Shown here one piece after another: positions 33,401 through 42,261 of a DNA stretch of 64,000 nucleotides (its first letter is position 1; each line of letters opens with the position of its first letter). The notes below the pieces were generated by a model. It saw only the letters and a list, made by a program, of their open reading frames with translations. It did no database searches and had not been told where the DNA came from. The stretch is from Acidobacteriota bacterium (GTDB lineage: Bacteria > Acidobacteriota > Blastocatellia > Pyrinomonadales > Pyrinomonadaceae): positions 2,738,001-2,802,000 of the forward strand of contig CP065003.1 of assembly GCA_016700175.1 (NCBI GenBank). Direction: 5' to 3'. Both the position numbers and the translations under genes were made by a program.

Positions 33401-36365
33401 TCCGGGCGTGTGCGGCGCAAACGTCGAACGGCATTCTCCAAAGAGCCACGTGCGCGTGGAACTGCTGGTGGATCTTCGCTCTTCTCCGTGCGTCGTCGAA
33501 CCGTTCGTTAACCGCGAGGGCGAGCTTCCCGAACTCGAGCGCCGACTCGTAATCGCCTAGGACCGGACCGACCGTGATCGCATGCGTCACGTAACCGTAC
33601 GCGGACTCGGCCGCGCATCCGTGCGTCAGCGTGATCCGCACGATCGTTGCCGATATCAGCCTCGCAAGCACCTCGTCGCCGGTGATATAGGTCGATGACC
33701 ATATGTCCGTGAGGATGTTCAACACCATCCTCATCGAAGGGTCTTCCATCTCCGGAAGATCGGCAAGGCCAGCGATCGGCCTTCCGCCGAGCAGCGTTTC
33801 GATCTGGGCTATCTCCTCGCTTAGCTTCACGGACTTGGCCTCTTCCGACCCTGGAAACGAGATCCCGAACAACGCCAGGCAGTCCATTGCAGTGTCGACC
33901 GCCTCGCGGTACATTCCCTGGTTCTCAAATCGAAGCATCCCGAGATTGAGCACCCTGGCGCGATCCAGATCACTCCTTGCCAGCGCGAGAAGCGTTGAAG
34001 TGGCTGATCCGTCCTCGTCAAGATCCCCGCAGAGATATCCGCATTCTGCCGCGCTGAGCCTCAGCCCGAAATCGAGCTCATACGGCCCGGTGTCCCCGAG
34101 GATCTCCGAGCCCGTGAGGAAATATCCAAGCGCGGCATCGAAAGCGGCGGAAGATCTCGCTTTCAGGCCTGCCTGCAGATTCAGTTCCGCCAGGCGTTCG
34201 AGTTCCTCGACATCCGTGATGAGCCCTCTGCCGTGGTTCAAATGATTGACCACGTCAAAGAGCTCTTCTTCAAGCCTTTCCTCCGACAACGTCGAAGCCA
34301 GAAGCCGACCGACTGTCAGGTGGACCATCTTCTGCTTCTCTTCAGAGAGAAGTTCGTGTGCCGCCTGCTGGACCCTGTCGTGCAGGAACGTGTAAGTCTC
34401 AGGCCGTTCTCCTTCGTCAGCGGCAGTAAGGACCAGACCCGCGTCTAAAGCAGGCGCAAGATCTTCACGCGCCCGGACCTCGCTCAATCCGCCGATCACA
34501 GAGAGCATACGCAGCGAGAACCTGCTGCCGATGCACGAGGCCATCTGCATCGCCCTCCGGGATTCCGTCGGAAGTCTTTCGATGTTCCGCGTCATCAGGT
34601 CGATGACGTTCTCGGTGAATCCCGCGCGCGCGATTGCCTCACGGTCGATCGTCCAGACCCTTCGATCGTGATCGAACCAAAGAAGGCCTTCCTGCCTGAG
34701 CGTTGAAATGAACTGGATCACAAAGAACGGATTGCCTGCTGTCTTCTCCCAGACTAGCTCCGCGAATTCTTTCGAACGGTGTGGGTCGGTTCGGAGAGTG
34801 TCCGATACGAACCGCTCCAGATCGTCCCGTTCAAGGGGACCGAGCGCCACGCGGTGAAGGCTGACGCCAGATGTCTCAAGTCCCGAAATGGCTCTTGAGA
34901 GCGGATGGGCGGCATCGACCTCGTTGTCACGGTAGGTACCGACGAGAAGGAAATGCCTTGCCGACGAAGATCCGCTCAACAAAGGCAAAAGCAGATCCAG
35001 CGTTGCGGCGTCCGCCCACTGCAGATCGTCGAGAAAAAGGACAAGCGGATGCTCTTTGGTCGCGACCGCCGCAATAAACCTTTGGAACACGAGCTGCAGC
35101 CTGTTGAGGGTTTCCCTGGGGCCGAGTTCCTGAGCAGCGGGTTGTTGGCCGATCAGGAGTTCCAGTCCCGGGACGACTTCCGTCAGGACGCCGCCGGTCG
35201 TGCCCAGCGCTTCGGATATCTTCGTACGGATCCCGGAGAGTACCTCGTCATCCAGGGTCAAAAGATCGCCGGCAAGGGAGCCGATAGCCTGGATAAGCGC
35301 CCCGAAGGGTATGCCCCGCGCGACGAGATCGAATTTGCCCTCGACAAAATTGCCCCCGCGTCTGGAAACCTCGCCGCCGAATTGCTCGATCAGCGAGGTC
35401 TTGCCGATGCCCGGGTACCCGCTTACGAGCAGCATCGCCGGCGGGCCGTCGCCGATCTGTTCCATCACAGCCGAAATAGACTCGATCTCCGACTTTCGTC
35501 CGTAGAGCCGGTCGGGCAGCCTGAACTGGTCCGACACGTCGTGCAGGCCGGGTTCGAATTCACGGATCGAGCCTGACGACCGAAACGATTCCGCGCAGAT
35601 CCGCAGGTCTTCCGCGAGACCTTCGGCGCTCTGGTATCTTTGGCCGGGCTGTTTCTCCAGGAGTTTTCCGACGATCCGCGATAACTGAACCGGGACGTCC
35701 GGGCGAACGGTGTGCAGTTCAGCGGGAACAGAAGCGATGTGTTTATGGATCAGCTCCAAAGGTTCCTCTTCCGAGAACGGAGGATGTCCTGACAAAAGGG
35801 AATAGAAATATGCGCCGGCGCTGTACAGGTCCGAACGGCCGTCGACGGTTCGCGCAACGCGGCCCGTCATTTCCGGGGATATAAACGAAAGTGGAAGGCC
35901 TTCGGAGATACCTGTTCTCAGCGTGCCGTTTCCCGCGCGGGGCCGGAAAGCGAAGCCAAGTTCGGCAAGAAGGGTCCTGCTCCCCGGAGGATCGAAGAGC
36001 ACTGCGGCAGGTTCTATCGCGCCGGCGACGAGCCCCGTCCGATGGATGCCGGCCAGCGTACGGGCGATCGATTCCGCCGCAGCAAGAAACTGCCCGATGT
36101 CGACCGGCCCGCTAAGGGCTTTGCCTTCAAAAGGCTCGAAGACCGTGATCTTCCTCCCGGAACTCTCGACCATTTCGATCGGTTTCGGAAGCCCCTGGAC
36201 CTCGAGTCCGGCGAGCAATGCATACTCTTCCTCGGCATTCGACGCCCCGGGCTCGCGAACCTTCAAAAGGACCGCGGAACCGTCTTCGTTCCGGACAGCG
36301 CTCAAGATCGCGAACCCGCGTCCGCGGCTGAGTTCTTTCGAGTCTCGATAGCCCGGGATCTCCAT
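30420..36365 (-). CDS. Giant sigma-54-dependent activator: pseudokinase-like, AAA ATPase, GAF-GAF, AAA+ and Fis HTH
   Basis: This 1981-residue protein has these parts. A Ser/Thr kinase-like domain (~1-270) keeps the ATP lysine K35, but HRD reads HRTG, the catalytic Asp position is Ala116 (VAGAIEP) and DFG reads ELG at 135-137, so it is probably a pseudokinase. A predicted AAA ATPase (~285-640) has Walker A GYPGIGKT near 317. A long helical region (~650-1270) follows. Two GAF domains lie at ~1288-1445 and ~1472-1608, then a short coiled coil. A sigma-54 AAA+ domain has GETGTGKE near 1683 and intact GAFTGA near 1730, and the protein ends in a Fis HTH (~1935-1978). It should bind enhancers and drive RpoN promoters. 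The first target visible is the STAS-ECF operon just downstream. Confidence 0.88.
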   Translation of the reverse strand: MEIPGYRDSKELSRGRGFAILSAVRNEDGSAVLLKVREPGASNAEEEYALLAGLEVQGLPKPIEMVESSGRKITVFEPFEGKALSGPVDIGQFLAAAESIARTLAGIHRTGLVAGAIEPAAVLFDPPGSRTLLAELGFAFRPRAGNGTLRTGISEGLPLSFISPEMTGRVARTVDGRSDLYSAGAYFYSLLSGHPPFSEEEPLELIHKHIASVPAELHTVRPDVPVQLSRIVGKLLEKQPGQRYQSAEGLAEDLRICAESFRSSGSIREFEPGLHDVSDQFRLPDRLYGRKSEIESISAVMEQIGDGPPAMLLVSGYPGIGKTSLIEQFGGEVSRRGGNFVEGKFDLVARGIPFGALIQAIGSLAGDLLTLDDEVLSGIRTKISEALGTTGGVLTEVVPGLELLIGQQPAAQELGPRETLNRLQLVFQRFIAAVATKEHPLVLFLDDLQWADAATLDLLLPLLSGSSSARHFLLVGTYRDNEVDAAHPLSRAISGLETSGVSLHRVALGPLERDDLERFVSDTLRTDPHRSKEFAELVWEKTAGNPFFVIQFISTLRQEGLLWFDHDRRVWTIDREAIARAGFTENVIDLMTRNIERLPTESRRAMQMASCIGSRFSLRMLSVIGGLSEVRAREDLAPALDAGLVLTAADEGERPETYTFLHDRVQQAAHELLSEEKQKMVHLTVGRLLASTLSEERLEEELFDVVNHLNHGRGLITDVEELERLAELNLQAGLKARSSAAFDAALGYFLTGSEILGDTGPYELDFGLRLSAAECGYLCGDLDEDGSATSTLLALARSDLDRARVLNLGMLRFENQGMYREAVDTAMDCLALFGISFPGSEEAKSVKLSEEIAQIETLLGGRPIAGLADLPEMEDPSMRMVLNILTDIWSSTYITGDEVLARLISATIVRITLTHGCAAESAYGYVTHAITVGPVLGDYESALEFGKLALAVNERFDDARRRAKIHQQFHAHVALWRMPFDVCAAHARIAARSGLEAGDFLYASYGTMTETWSAYEIAEDLEEFASSRTQGLDLIRKLKVDSFADGHRLLLNRALALCGKTESPTSLNGEGFSEQDYERTYARNPFFSTFLSVSRLELLYSFGEYEKALAEYRTAVPMVRHVSGTIWPVLVDIWGGFTLAANARLTSGDRRHALLEEARAASGRLEDLSMHCPENYLVRSLLLKAEIASGQDREGEAVALYGNAVKYAGQGGSRREKALANELFGRFWEERGYGLLASACLREAVEQYSELKAAAKCGELRKRHAAALSQTRYRESTDGEGLDAASVIKAAQALSVEIDLEQLVQRLLTIVTQNAGAERAVLFVDRDGKLAAVAELSDSGAVTMLDSPVALAKLDSVPHSLLNFTHRTLEQVIADDGGRNTRYESDPYLIGAAPRSAMTIPLIGGGILKGIIYLENRLTKGAFSEDRVEICRVLASQAAIPLENASLYHDMKIETDQRRRAEETLRSITRGTASVTGDSFFESLVRHLAEAMGAGFAFVTEFRREEAEAKMLAFWRKDRLAETGAYVVKGTPCERVFNGETCFYPEGIQELFPEDTDLREIGAEGYWGVPLIGANGAVIGHLAVLDDKPLSETEQGRSLLEIFAARAGAELERLHAERGLQQALAELQILKERLEDENVYLREEIRQSHNFEEIVGESPALLKTLQDVERVAPTDATVLVTGETGTGKELIARAVHERSSRKNRPLVKVNCAAISAGLVESELFGHTKGAFTGAVEKRSGRFELADGGTIFLDEVGELPLETQVKILRVLQEGEFEPVGSSRSTKVDVRVIAATNRDLEEEVEAGRFRSDLFYRLNVFPVRVPALRERLEDLPALVTFFLDRYAKAFGRNLKTVPNGVLKLLREYDWPGNVRELQNLIERAVVLAPPELESLNAALLPFETARAASAGFEVPGRSASGSETTVPAAVGSMEEIERSHILNVLEETGWVIGGNKGAASVLELHPNTLRSRMKKLGIRRPGAS

Positions 36366-36662
36366 TCTTGTCGACGCGCTGGAAACGGCCGGACGTTCCT
36401 AAGGTTGTTGGCCGAACAGCAGGCTGCTTTTATGCCGATTACGCGAGGATGGTAGACCCAACTGTTGCATCTTGCAAGGGGCTCGAGGACTGCTTGCTTC
36501 CCGACTGTTCGGACCCGAAAAGCGTTGTGATACATCAATGGGAAATCGGCGGCCGCTGTATCCTTGACCGTCGAAGACGTTGGACTATAATTCCCAATGA
36601 ACGCGGGAGTTCGCCACCGGGCGCCGATCCGGTTCTTCGGGAGATTCCGCGGCAAAAGATGT
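36366..36662. promoter_or_regulatory. Intergenic region between giant activator start and tRNA-Ala
   Basis: About 300 bases hold no supported gene. It contains the upstream region of the leftward giant activator and, near its right end, the tRNA promoter TTGACC (36564-36569) with a 16-base spacer and TATAAT (36586-36591). Confidence 0.45.
36564..36591 (+). promoter_or_regulatory. Sigma-70 promoter of tRNA-Ala
   Basis: TTGACC (36564-36569), 16-base spacer and perfect TATAAT (36586-36591). The tRNA starts 71 bases downstream of the -10. Confidence 0.55.
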
Positions 36663-36738
36663 GGGGGTGTAGCTCAGCTGGGAGAGCGCATGGTTCGCAA
36701 TCATGAGGTCAGGGGTTCGATCCCCCTCATCTCCACCA
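36663..36738 (+). tRNA. tRNA-Ala (anticodon CGC)
   Basis: The sequence GGGGGTGTAGCTCAGCTGGG through GGTTCGATCCCCCTCATCTC with encoded CCA folds into a normal cloverleaf. GGGGGTG pairs with CATCTCC including the G3-U70 pair that identifies alanine tRNA. The anticodon loop TTCGCAA gives CGC, reading GCG codons. It has the usual AGCTCAG D-arm and GGTTCGATCC T-arm. A tyrosine integrase gene lies immediately beyond the 3' end, marking this as an island insertion site. Confidence 0.93.
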
Positions 36739-36752
36739 ATAAATTCAACGAC

Positions 36753-37826
36753 TTACGAGGACGGCCAATCAAGCACTTGATTGGCCGTTGCCGATTCGTT
36801 ACCAAAATGCGAATCCAGATTCGCAACAGCGTTGCGAATCGAGGCATCGGTTGCGTGTGTATAGCGTGCTGTTACTCTAATGTCGGAGTGGCCTAAAATT
36901 GTGGCCAACGTGAAAGCGTCTGCTCCTTTGTCTGCCATTCTGGTTGCGGCTGTGTGGCGAAGATCGTGAAAACGAAAGTCTCGAAGACCTGCCTTTCTCC
37001 TTGCACTTGCAAAGCTTCTTTTGAAGTCCTTCAACTTACCGCCAGACTTCGGACTTGGGAAAACATACTCGCTCTCCCTTCTTATTTCTTCGAGAAGTGT
37101 TGCAACCGTATGATTCATCGGCACTGCCCGTGGCTGAAACGACTTGCTCTTTCTTACAGTGATAACACGTCGTTTCAAATCAACATCAAACCACTTCAAA
37201 TCCAGAATCTCTCCTTTTCGCATTCCTGTGTGAAGAGCGACAATTACAATATTCCTTACGAGCTGATTGTCCTTGAGCGCCTTCACCAAACGCGCTTCTT
37301 CCAAATCCGAGAGTACCCGGGTTCGTCTGTTGTTCAACCGGAACTTGCGAACATTTTTACAAGGATTGGTCTCAAGAAGCCCAGACTCAGCGGCAAGTGA
37401 AAAGATCCTGGAGAGCACCGCTAGATGATAATTGACAGTGGTCTTGCTTCTGGGCTTGCCGTGTTTAGTGGGAGTATTCAGGAACCGCTGCTTAAATCCC
37501 TCGACCTCGTCGGACATAATTTGGTCAAGCTTCTTCTTCCCAAATTCCGCTGCCAATACCCTGCAAACGTATACGTCACATTTGAAAGACTTCTTATTCG
37601 CCTCGGAGTAGGGCAGGAAAGTTTCGACCAAGAAATCTTCAAACGTCTTCGAGGGCCTCCTCTCGAGACCGTATGCTTGCTTGAACACCTTGTTTTTCAA
37701 GATGGCCTCAGCCTGCTCTGCTTCCTTCTTCGTTCGTGCGAACTTCAAAGTCCGGACTATTCGTTTACCGTTGTAGTAAAAATCACTCACCCAAGATCCG
37801 GTATCTTTCCGCTTTCTTACAGTCAC
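36753..37826 (-). CDS. Tyrosine recombinase / phage-type integrase
   Basis: This 357-residue integrase has an N-terminal arm-binding segment, a core-binding domain and a catalytic domain with the R-H-R-Y signature: HTGMRKGEILDLKW (Arg), HDLRHTAATRM (His-x-x-Arg) and LGHSDIRVTARYTHA (Tyr). Its C-terminus (LDSHFGNESATANQ) points at the tRNA-Ala 3' end, 14 bases away, as expected for integration into the tRNA. GTG 37826 overlaps the upstream ATPase stop (GTGA), so it is translationally coupled to that gene. The opposite attachment site was not found in the window. Confidence 0.92.
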   Translation of the reverse strand: MTVRKRKDTGSWVSDFYYNGKRIVRTLKFARTKKEAEQAEAILKNKVFKQAYGLERRPSKTFEDFLVETFLPYSEANKKSFKCDVYVCRVLAAEFGKKKLDQIMSDEVEGFKQRFLNTPTKHGKPRSKTTVNYHLAVLSRIFSLAAESGLLETNPCKNVRKFRLNNRRTRVLSDLEEARLVKALKDNQLVRNIVIVALHTGMRKGEILDLKWFDVDLKRRVITVRKSKSFQPRAVPMNHTVATLLEEIRRESEYVFPSPKSGGKLKDFKRSFASARRKAGLRDFRFHDLRHTAATRMADKGADAFTLATILGHSDIRVTARYTHATDASIRNAVANLDSHFGNESATANQVLDWPSS

Positions 37827-40800
37827 TTCGTCTCCTTTTTTGGCTTCAACAGCTCCCTGTAACGCTTCACGTCCTTCTGTTGCATCTTGCGCGATTGGCC
37901 GGGCAGTTCTATAGGAGGTAGATCGACACTCGGGCTTCGGCTATCTTCGCAGCTCTTTCCAATAAGCCCCAGTTCCTTTGGATCAAACTGATAGCTTCGT
38001 CCTGCACGGTAGAAGGGAATTCTCCCTTCGCGTGCCCAACGATAAACTGTAGATACGCTTACGTTCAAGAATTCACTGGCTTCCTCAATGCTTAGACGAG
38101 CGCCCTTACTCGGTTTCTTTGGTCCTCTTTTGTTAACCCGATTTGAAATCCCACGTAATTCCTCCAAGAGGTCAGTGACTGTAAAGAACTTTACCTGTTC
38201 TCTCGCTTTAACCGAGAATTGCTCTTGGAGACCCTTTAGTCCCGCGTGCACTTTTGACCTTTCAGAAACAACAATCGCAACAGAATCAAAACCGGCAGCA
38301 AGGCATTTCTTTGCGTTCTTGATCTCATGGTCAACATCTGTCGACACACACACCTGACATGCGATACGCGTTTTTTCATTTTCTACAGAGACATCCACTC
38401 GGGCCTTGCCTGCGAGAATTGGTTTTTCGATCTCCGCCCTGAAACCGTTCGCCTCAGCCATCCGTGCGATCACGCGTTGAAGATCGCGGTGTAGGTTCCC
38501 TCCTGAGGGCTTTCTCCCTGAGGGCCGGTTGGAGCCTCCGATTGATTTCTCGTTCGCTTTTGTTGCGCCTTCAACATTCTCCTCTGGCGGAACGGACCCT
38601 GCGGAGCGGTGCCGCTTCGCAGGGGGGTTGACCAAAGGGTCGCTTTCCTTGGCCTCCACGACAGTCGCATATCTCCTTAGTTCATCGTTGATTGCCTCCA
38701 CGGTCGATCCAAAAGCTGTCCTTGAAGATCGTCTTACAGTCTCACTTCGGTCTCTGCCGAGTTCTTCCGAGACCGAACCTACTAGCTTAGTTGAGAGGTT
38801 AAAATCATTTTCGAACTTTTCCACACGAGCGATGGCCTCGCCTATCCCAAGATTCTGGAGACTCGAAGAATCGAAGAATGAAAACCCCTTTGCGAGCCGT
38901 TCAGCGTCTGTTTCTGCAAGTCGAAAACAAATCCTTGAATAGCAGTTCGAGAGCACGCTGGATGCCACGTCCTGATTGCGGCTCTGTAGTTGGCGGAACT
39001 CCTGATGAGAAAGAACTAGACCGATGTTGTACTTTCTGACACCTGAAAGAATGCTTTCCATTGATGGCGTTATGAAGTTGTGAAACTCGTCCATGTAGAT
39101 CGAAAAGAATGGTCTCTGAATCGCGTCCTGACGACTAATGGCGATCTGGTGGAGTTTCGATACCAGCAAAGAGCCCAGGAGATATGAATTCTCTTCGCCG
39201 ATCGCACCCTGGGAAAGCTTGATCAAGAGGCATTTGCTCTCATCCATGACCCGACGAAGATCCAGCTTTGTCTCCCTGTGGCAGACGATGTTCCGGATGA
39301 GCTTCTGTCTTAAGAATGCATCCAGTCTGATCAGAATCGAGCTCTGGGGTTTGCCTCCCAATAGCCGAAACTCATGCTCCCAAAAGTACCTGACGGATTC
39401 ATTGCTGGAAGTCTCTAAGAATCGGTGCCGGAAGTCTTCCTCTACAAGGAATCGCTTGAGGTCTAGAAGAGTACCCCCTTTTTCCGATTCAACGATCGCA
39501 AGGATGGCGTTGGCGAGAACAGAATCCATCACGTCGCCCCACGAGGTTGAGAACCTGCGGAAAGTTGCGATGAGATCGGAGGAAAGAAGAGTCTTTTCAA
39601 GCTCACTTGTCGCCCCCAGGATATTGAAACCGATCGGATGCTCCGCGTCTGATGGGTCAAACAGGATTACGTCATCGGACCGAGTTTCGCGAACTCGCTT
39701 GAGTACGTCTTCGATCAGGTCTCCATGAGGATCGAGCACACACAGTCCTTTTCCTTGTGCTATGTCCTGCAGGATCATATTGAGCATCAGGTTGGACTTT
39801 CCTGATCCGGAAGCACCTATAAGGTGAATATGCCGCGACCTCTGAGCGTCACTAAGCGAAATGGCTATTTCCTCTCCTTCGTGGAGATTGGTTCCAAGAA
39901 CGAGGTCATTTCCGAGTAGGATCTGCGGAGCTGGTTTCGTGGCGCCGGATGCTCGCATGAGTATTTCGGACTTGACCTTGTCTGTTGGCGGATGAACCAG
40001 AGCAGCCAGCTCCGTGGAGCTGAGGAGCATGCCGCTCCTGTAGGAAGTCCGGGTGATTAGGGCCTGCTCGTCGTACACCTCAGGATTGCCGGTTTCCTCT
40101 AGCGGGATGAATTCATTGCTCGATGGATTCGAGAAAGCAGCGAGACCCGAGGCGACGCGCCTTACGATGGAAAGTGCCTCTTCGTCCGTAGCTGCCTTAG
40201 CGCCGATCCTTATGGTTGTCGCAAAGAGCGGTTTAGTTAGTTTCTTCTTAGCGCTTGCTTGCCGATCTCTTGACTCTTCAAACGGCGAGAGGCTCCCTAG
40301 GTACTCGATAGCCTGGAGAGTCTCATCAGTCCATGGACCACGGGCTCTTGTGAACAGGATCTGCATTACAGCGATCTCATCATCATAAAGGTCTGACATC
40401 CCCGCAATGACCGGGACCAGATAATCGAATTCGGTCAGTCTAAACTCCTTCAAAGAAAGTGCAATGTTATTCGACAAGCCGAACTGAACGACGCTGCTGC
40501 ACACGTTGCTGTTCGCCCAGCTTTGAGCGAGGAAACCTGAAGTCTCCCTCATCGAGATCTCGGAATGATGGGCATTGAACTGTTGCTCAAGCTGGTCTGC
40601 ATCAGAATGGCTGGCTGCAAACTGAATGATTATCTGAGACTCACTGCCGATGACTTCGAAGCTGACCGGATGTTTGAGGTAGGAGAGGCTCAGGATAAGC
40701 TCCTCACTCAGTTTCGGGGCAGTCGCTGACTCCTTTGGCAGGACCAACTGAAACTCAAGAAAAAGTTCATCTTCATATCCGCAGTACTCGGGCGCGTGCT

Positions 40801-41122
40801 CGTCGATCAGTCGTGTGCTGTACTCCGCCAGCGCAGATCTGAACCGTACGAGGTTCGTCTCCGCCAGCGCTTCGGTCGAATGAGAGGTGCGGAAGATGGA
40901 GCTGAAGAACGACGGTATCCAGCCGTCATCTGAGACAGGTTCCTCAGGAACGCTCAGGATCCGGTTCAGGGGCACAAGCGGAGGTTCCAAACCAACCGGA
41001 TATTCGAATACCTCCCAACCGCGGCCGCGCTTGTCCCACAATTCAAGCCAAATCCCCAAAAACTCTTCGCGAGACAATTGAGCTATCGACTTGCCCGATT
41101 TTTCAATGTATTCGCCTGGCAT
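37823..41122 (-). CDS. VirD4/HerA-like ATPase with nuclease-like and excisionase-type HTH C-terminus
   Basis: This 1099-residue protein has an N-terminal ~400-residue TraC/VirB4-like half. An ATPase core follows with Walker A GASGSGKSNLML near 440, a DPHGDLIEDVL block and Walker B YMDEFHNF near 679; the VLSHQEFRQL sensor region is also typical of type IV coupling proteins. After a low-complexity linker (~840-880) comes a small alpha/beta segment (~885-965) with RVDVSVENEKTRIACQV, loosely like PD-(D/E)XK or Mrr-type nucleases. The C-terminus (~1015-1060) is a MerR/excisionase HTH (LSIEEASEFLNVSVSTVYRWAREGR). It is coupled to the integrase, suggesting roles in DNA transfer and excision of the same element. 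Confidence 0.75.
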   Translation of the reverse strand: MPGEYIEKSGKSIAQLSREEFLGIWLELWDKRGRGWEVFEYPVGLEPPLVPLNRILSVPEEPVSDDGWIPSFFSSIFRTSHSTEALAETNLVRFRSALAEYSTRLIDEHAPEYCGYEDELFLEFQLVLPKESATAPKLSEELILSLSYLKHPVSFEVIGSESQIIIQFAASHSDADQLEQQFNAHHSEISMRETSGFLAQSWANSNVCSSVVQFGLSNNIALSLKEFRLTEFDYLVPVIAGMSDLYDDEIAVMQILFTRARGPWTDETLQAIEYLGSLSPFEESRDRQASAKKKLTKPLFATTIRIGAKAATDEEALSIVRRVASGLAAFSNPSSNEFIPLEETGNPEVYDEQALITRTSYRSGMLLSSTELAALVHPPTDKVKSEILMRASGATKPAPQILLGNDLVLGTNLHEGEEIAISLSDAQRSRHIHLIGASGSGKSNLMLNMILQDIAQGKGLCVLDPHGDLIEDVLKRVRETRSDDVILFDPSDAEHPIGFNILGATSELEKTLLSSDLIATFRRFSTSWGDVMDSVLANAILAIVESEKGGTLLDLKRFLVEEDFRHRFLETSSNESVRYFWEHEFRLLGGKPQSSILIRLDAFLRQKLIRNIVCHRETKLDLRRVMDESKCLLIKLSQGAIGEENSYLLGSLLVSKLHQIAISRQDAIQRPFFSIYMDEFHNFITPSMESILSGVRKYNIGLVLSHQEFRQLQSRNQDVASSVLSNCYSRICFRLAETDAERLAKGFSFFDSSSLQNLGIGEAIARVEKFENDFNLSTKLVGSVSEELGRDRSETVRRSSRTAFGSTVEAINDELRRYATVVEAKESDPLVNPPAKRHRSAGSVPPEENVEGATKANEKSIGGSNRPSGRKPSGGNLHRDLQRVIARMAEANGFRAEIEKPILAGKARVDVSVENEKTRIACQVCVSTDVDHEIKNAKKCLAAGFDSVAIVVSERSKVHAGLKGLQEQFSVKAREQVKFFTVTDLLEELRGISNRVNKRGPKKPSKGARLSIEEASEFLNVSVSTVYRWAREGRIPFYRAGRSYQFDPKELGLIGKSCEDSRSPSVDLPPIELPGQSRKMQQKDVKRYRELLKPKKETK

Positions 41123-41137
41123 CTAGCTAAAATCGTT

Positions 41138-41638
41138 TCAGGCGAGAAAGCCCTTGAGAATTGGCTTTCTTTCCGACTCCGGAAGCGCAGGGAGATTCTT
41201 TTCAGAGATGATCATGTCGATCACTTCAAGAACTGCCTGATGTGTCGCCGTCCGGAACATCGTTGCCGTATCGATACGGTAATATGTCCAGGGCTTCACC
41301 ATTGCCCGGGCGAGAATCGAAAGACCGGGGAAGGGAGCGAACATTTGAGCAAGGCAACCGTCAGGTGGTTGAAGGAGCCACCAGGAGACAAAGAAGCCTG
41401 TGCCGAACGGAGCGCCGCAAATCGCGAAGTAGAAATCCCCTTTGCATGAGATCCGCAAGTACTCGCGCTTTGCTGACAGCAGGTGGCTCTCGCGAAAGCT
41501 CACGCGGTCGATACGAGCGTTTGGCATCTGCCTCTTTTGCAAGGCGCTCGTTAATACTGAGTAGAACTGCTGAGGGGAGGTCTGAAAATTCTCAATCAAC
41601 GTGCTCCAGTTGGAAAGCACTTCGGTCGTGGAAGACAT
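41138..41638 (-). CDS. Hypothetical protein upstream of element ATPase
   Basis: This 166-residue soluble protein starts MSSTTEVLSNW and ends ERKPILKGFLA. A hydrophobic-aromatic stretch (YFAICGAPFGTGFFVSWWLLQPP) lies in the middle, possibly membrane-associated but with proline and charged residues, so not a clear transmembrane helix. An alpha-helical C-terminal part follows (MFRTATHQAVLEVIDMIISEKN). I do not recognise a family. Its stop is 15 bases before the ATPase start on the same strand, so the genes form an operon with the integrase. Confidence 0.55.
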   Translation of the reverse strand: MSSTTEVLSNWSTLIENFQTSPQQFYSVLTSALQKRQMPNARIDRVSFRESHLLSAKREYLRISCKGDFYFAICGAPFGTGFFVSWWLLQPPDGCLAQMFAPFPGLSILARAMVKPWTYYRIDTATMFRTATHQAVLEVIDMIISEKNLPALPESERKPILKGFLA

Positions 41639-41833
41639 AGTTTTAGGTTCCCAATGCAGCTTGGAAGAACGGAGTGGATTTGCCAGAAAAGCAGTTTCCG
41701 TTTGGGAACTGCCGGGATATTATTCGCCTTGCGGCCGAGAGTCAAGATTTCTCCAAGGTCCGATGCCTGAATCTTCTGGAAAGTAGAAGACGGGAAGCAG
41801 AATTGTTTATACTGAGTTTCCTCTGGAGTGGGC

Positions 41834-42088
41834 GGAACGTGGCCGAGGTCTGCCGCGAGAACAAAATCTCGGCATCGACTTATCTCGAGCGGAAATCGAT
41901 GTTCGGAGGTATGGGACCTGAGCACGAACTGGTTCCTCCCGTTCGAGGACGCCAGGGAGAAGATCGAGGCGTTCAGAGAGGACTACAACAGCTTCAGACT
42001 GCACAGCTTGCTGTGCGATCTGACACCGGACGAGGTGGTGGCAGACTACCTCAAAGAGCCGGATTTTTCCATTTTAGAACGGTACTGA
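41834..42088 (+). pseudogene. IS3-family transposase remnant (orfA and orfB fragments)
   Basis: One frame gives an orfA-like HTH fragment (RNVAEVCRENKISASTYLERKSMFGGM, ~41831-41910). A second frame gives the far C-terminal end of an orfB (WDLSTNWFLPFEDAREKIEA, then FREDYNSFRLHSLLCDLTPDE, ending ~42088). The whole integrase core with its DDE residues is missing between them. This is an internally deleted, frameshifted relic. Confidence 0.7.
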
Positions 42089-42261
42089 AAATGGGGGAGG
42101 ATGAACGAAATGGAAAGCTCTACTTCAAGATTGCGCGCTTGACAAGGAGCTTACGCCCGTATCTCGTGTAGATTATGATGCTTCATTCGAGGTGTCCGAT
42201 GTGCCGTTCCATTGCATTACGATTCTCGATCATAACTGCCATGACAATTCGCGGAGAAATT

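Noticed and set aside
42138..42180. TTGACA upstream of the DUF488 gene as a promoter
   Set aside because: No -10 element at an acceptable distance; the nearest T/A-rich hexamers are 24 or more bases away.
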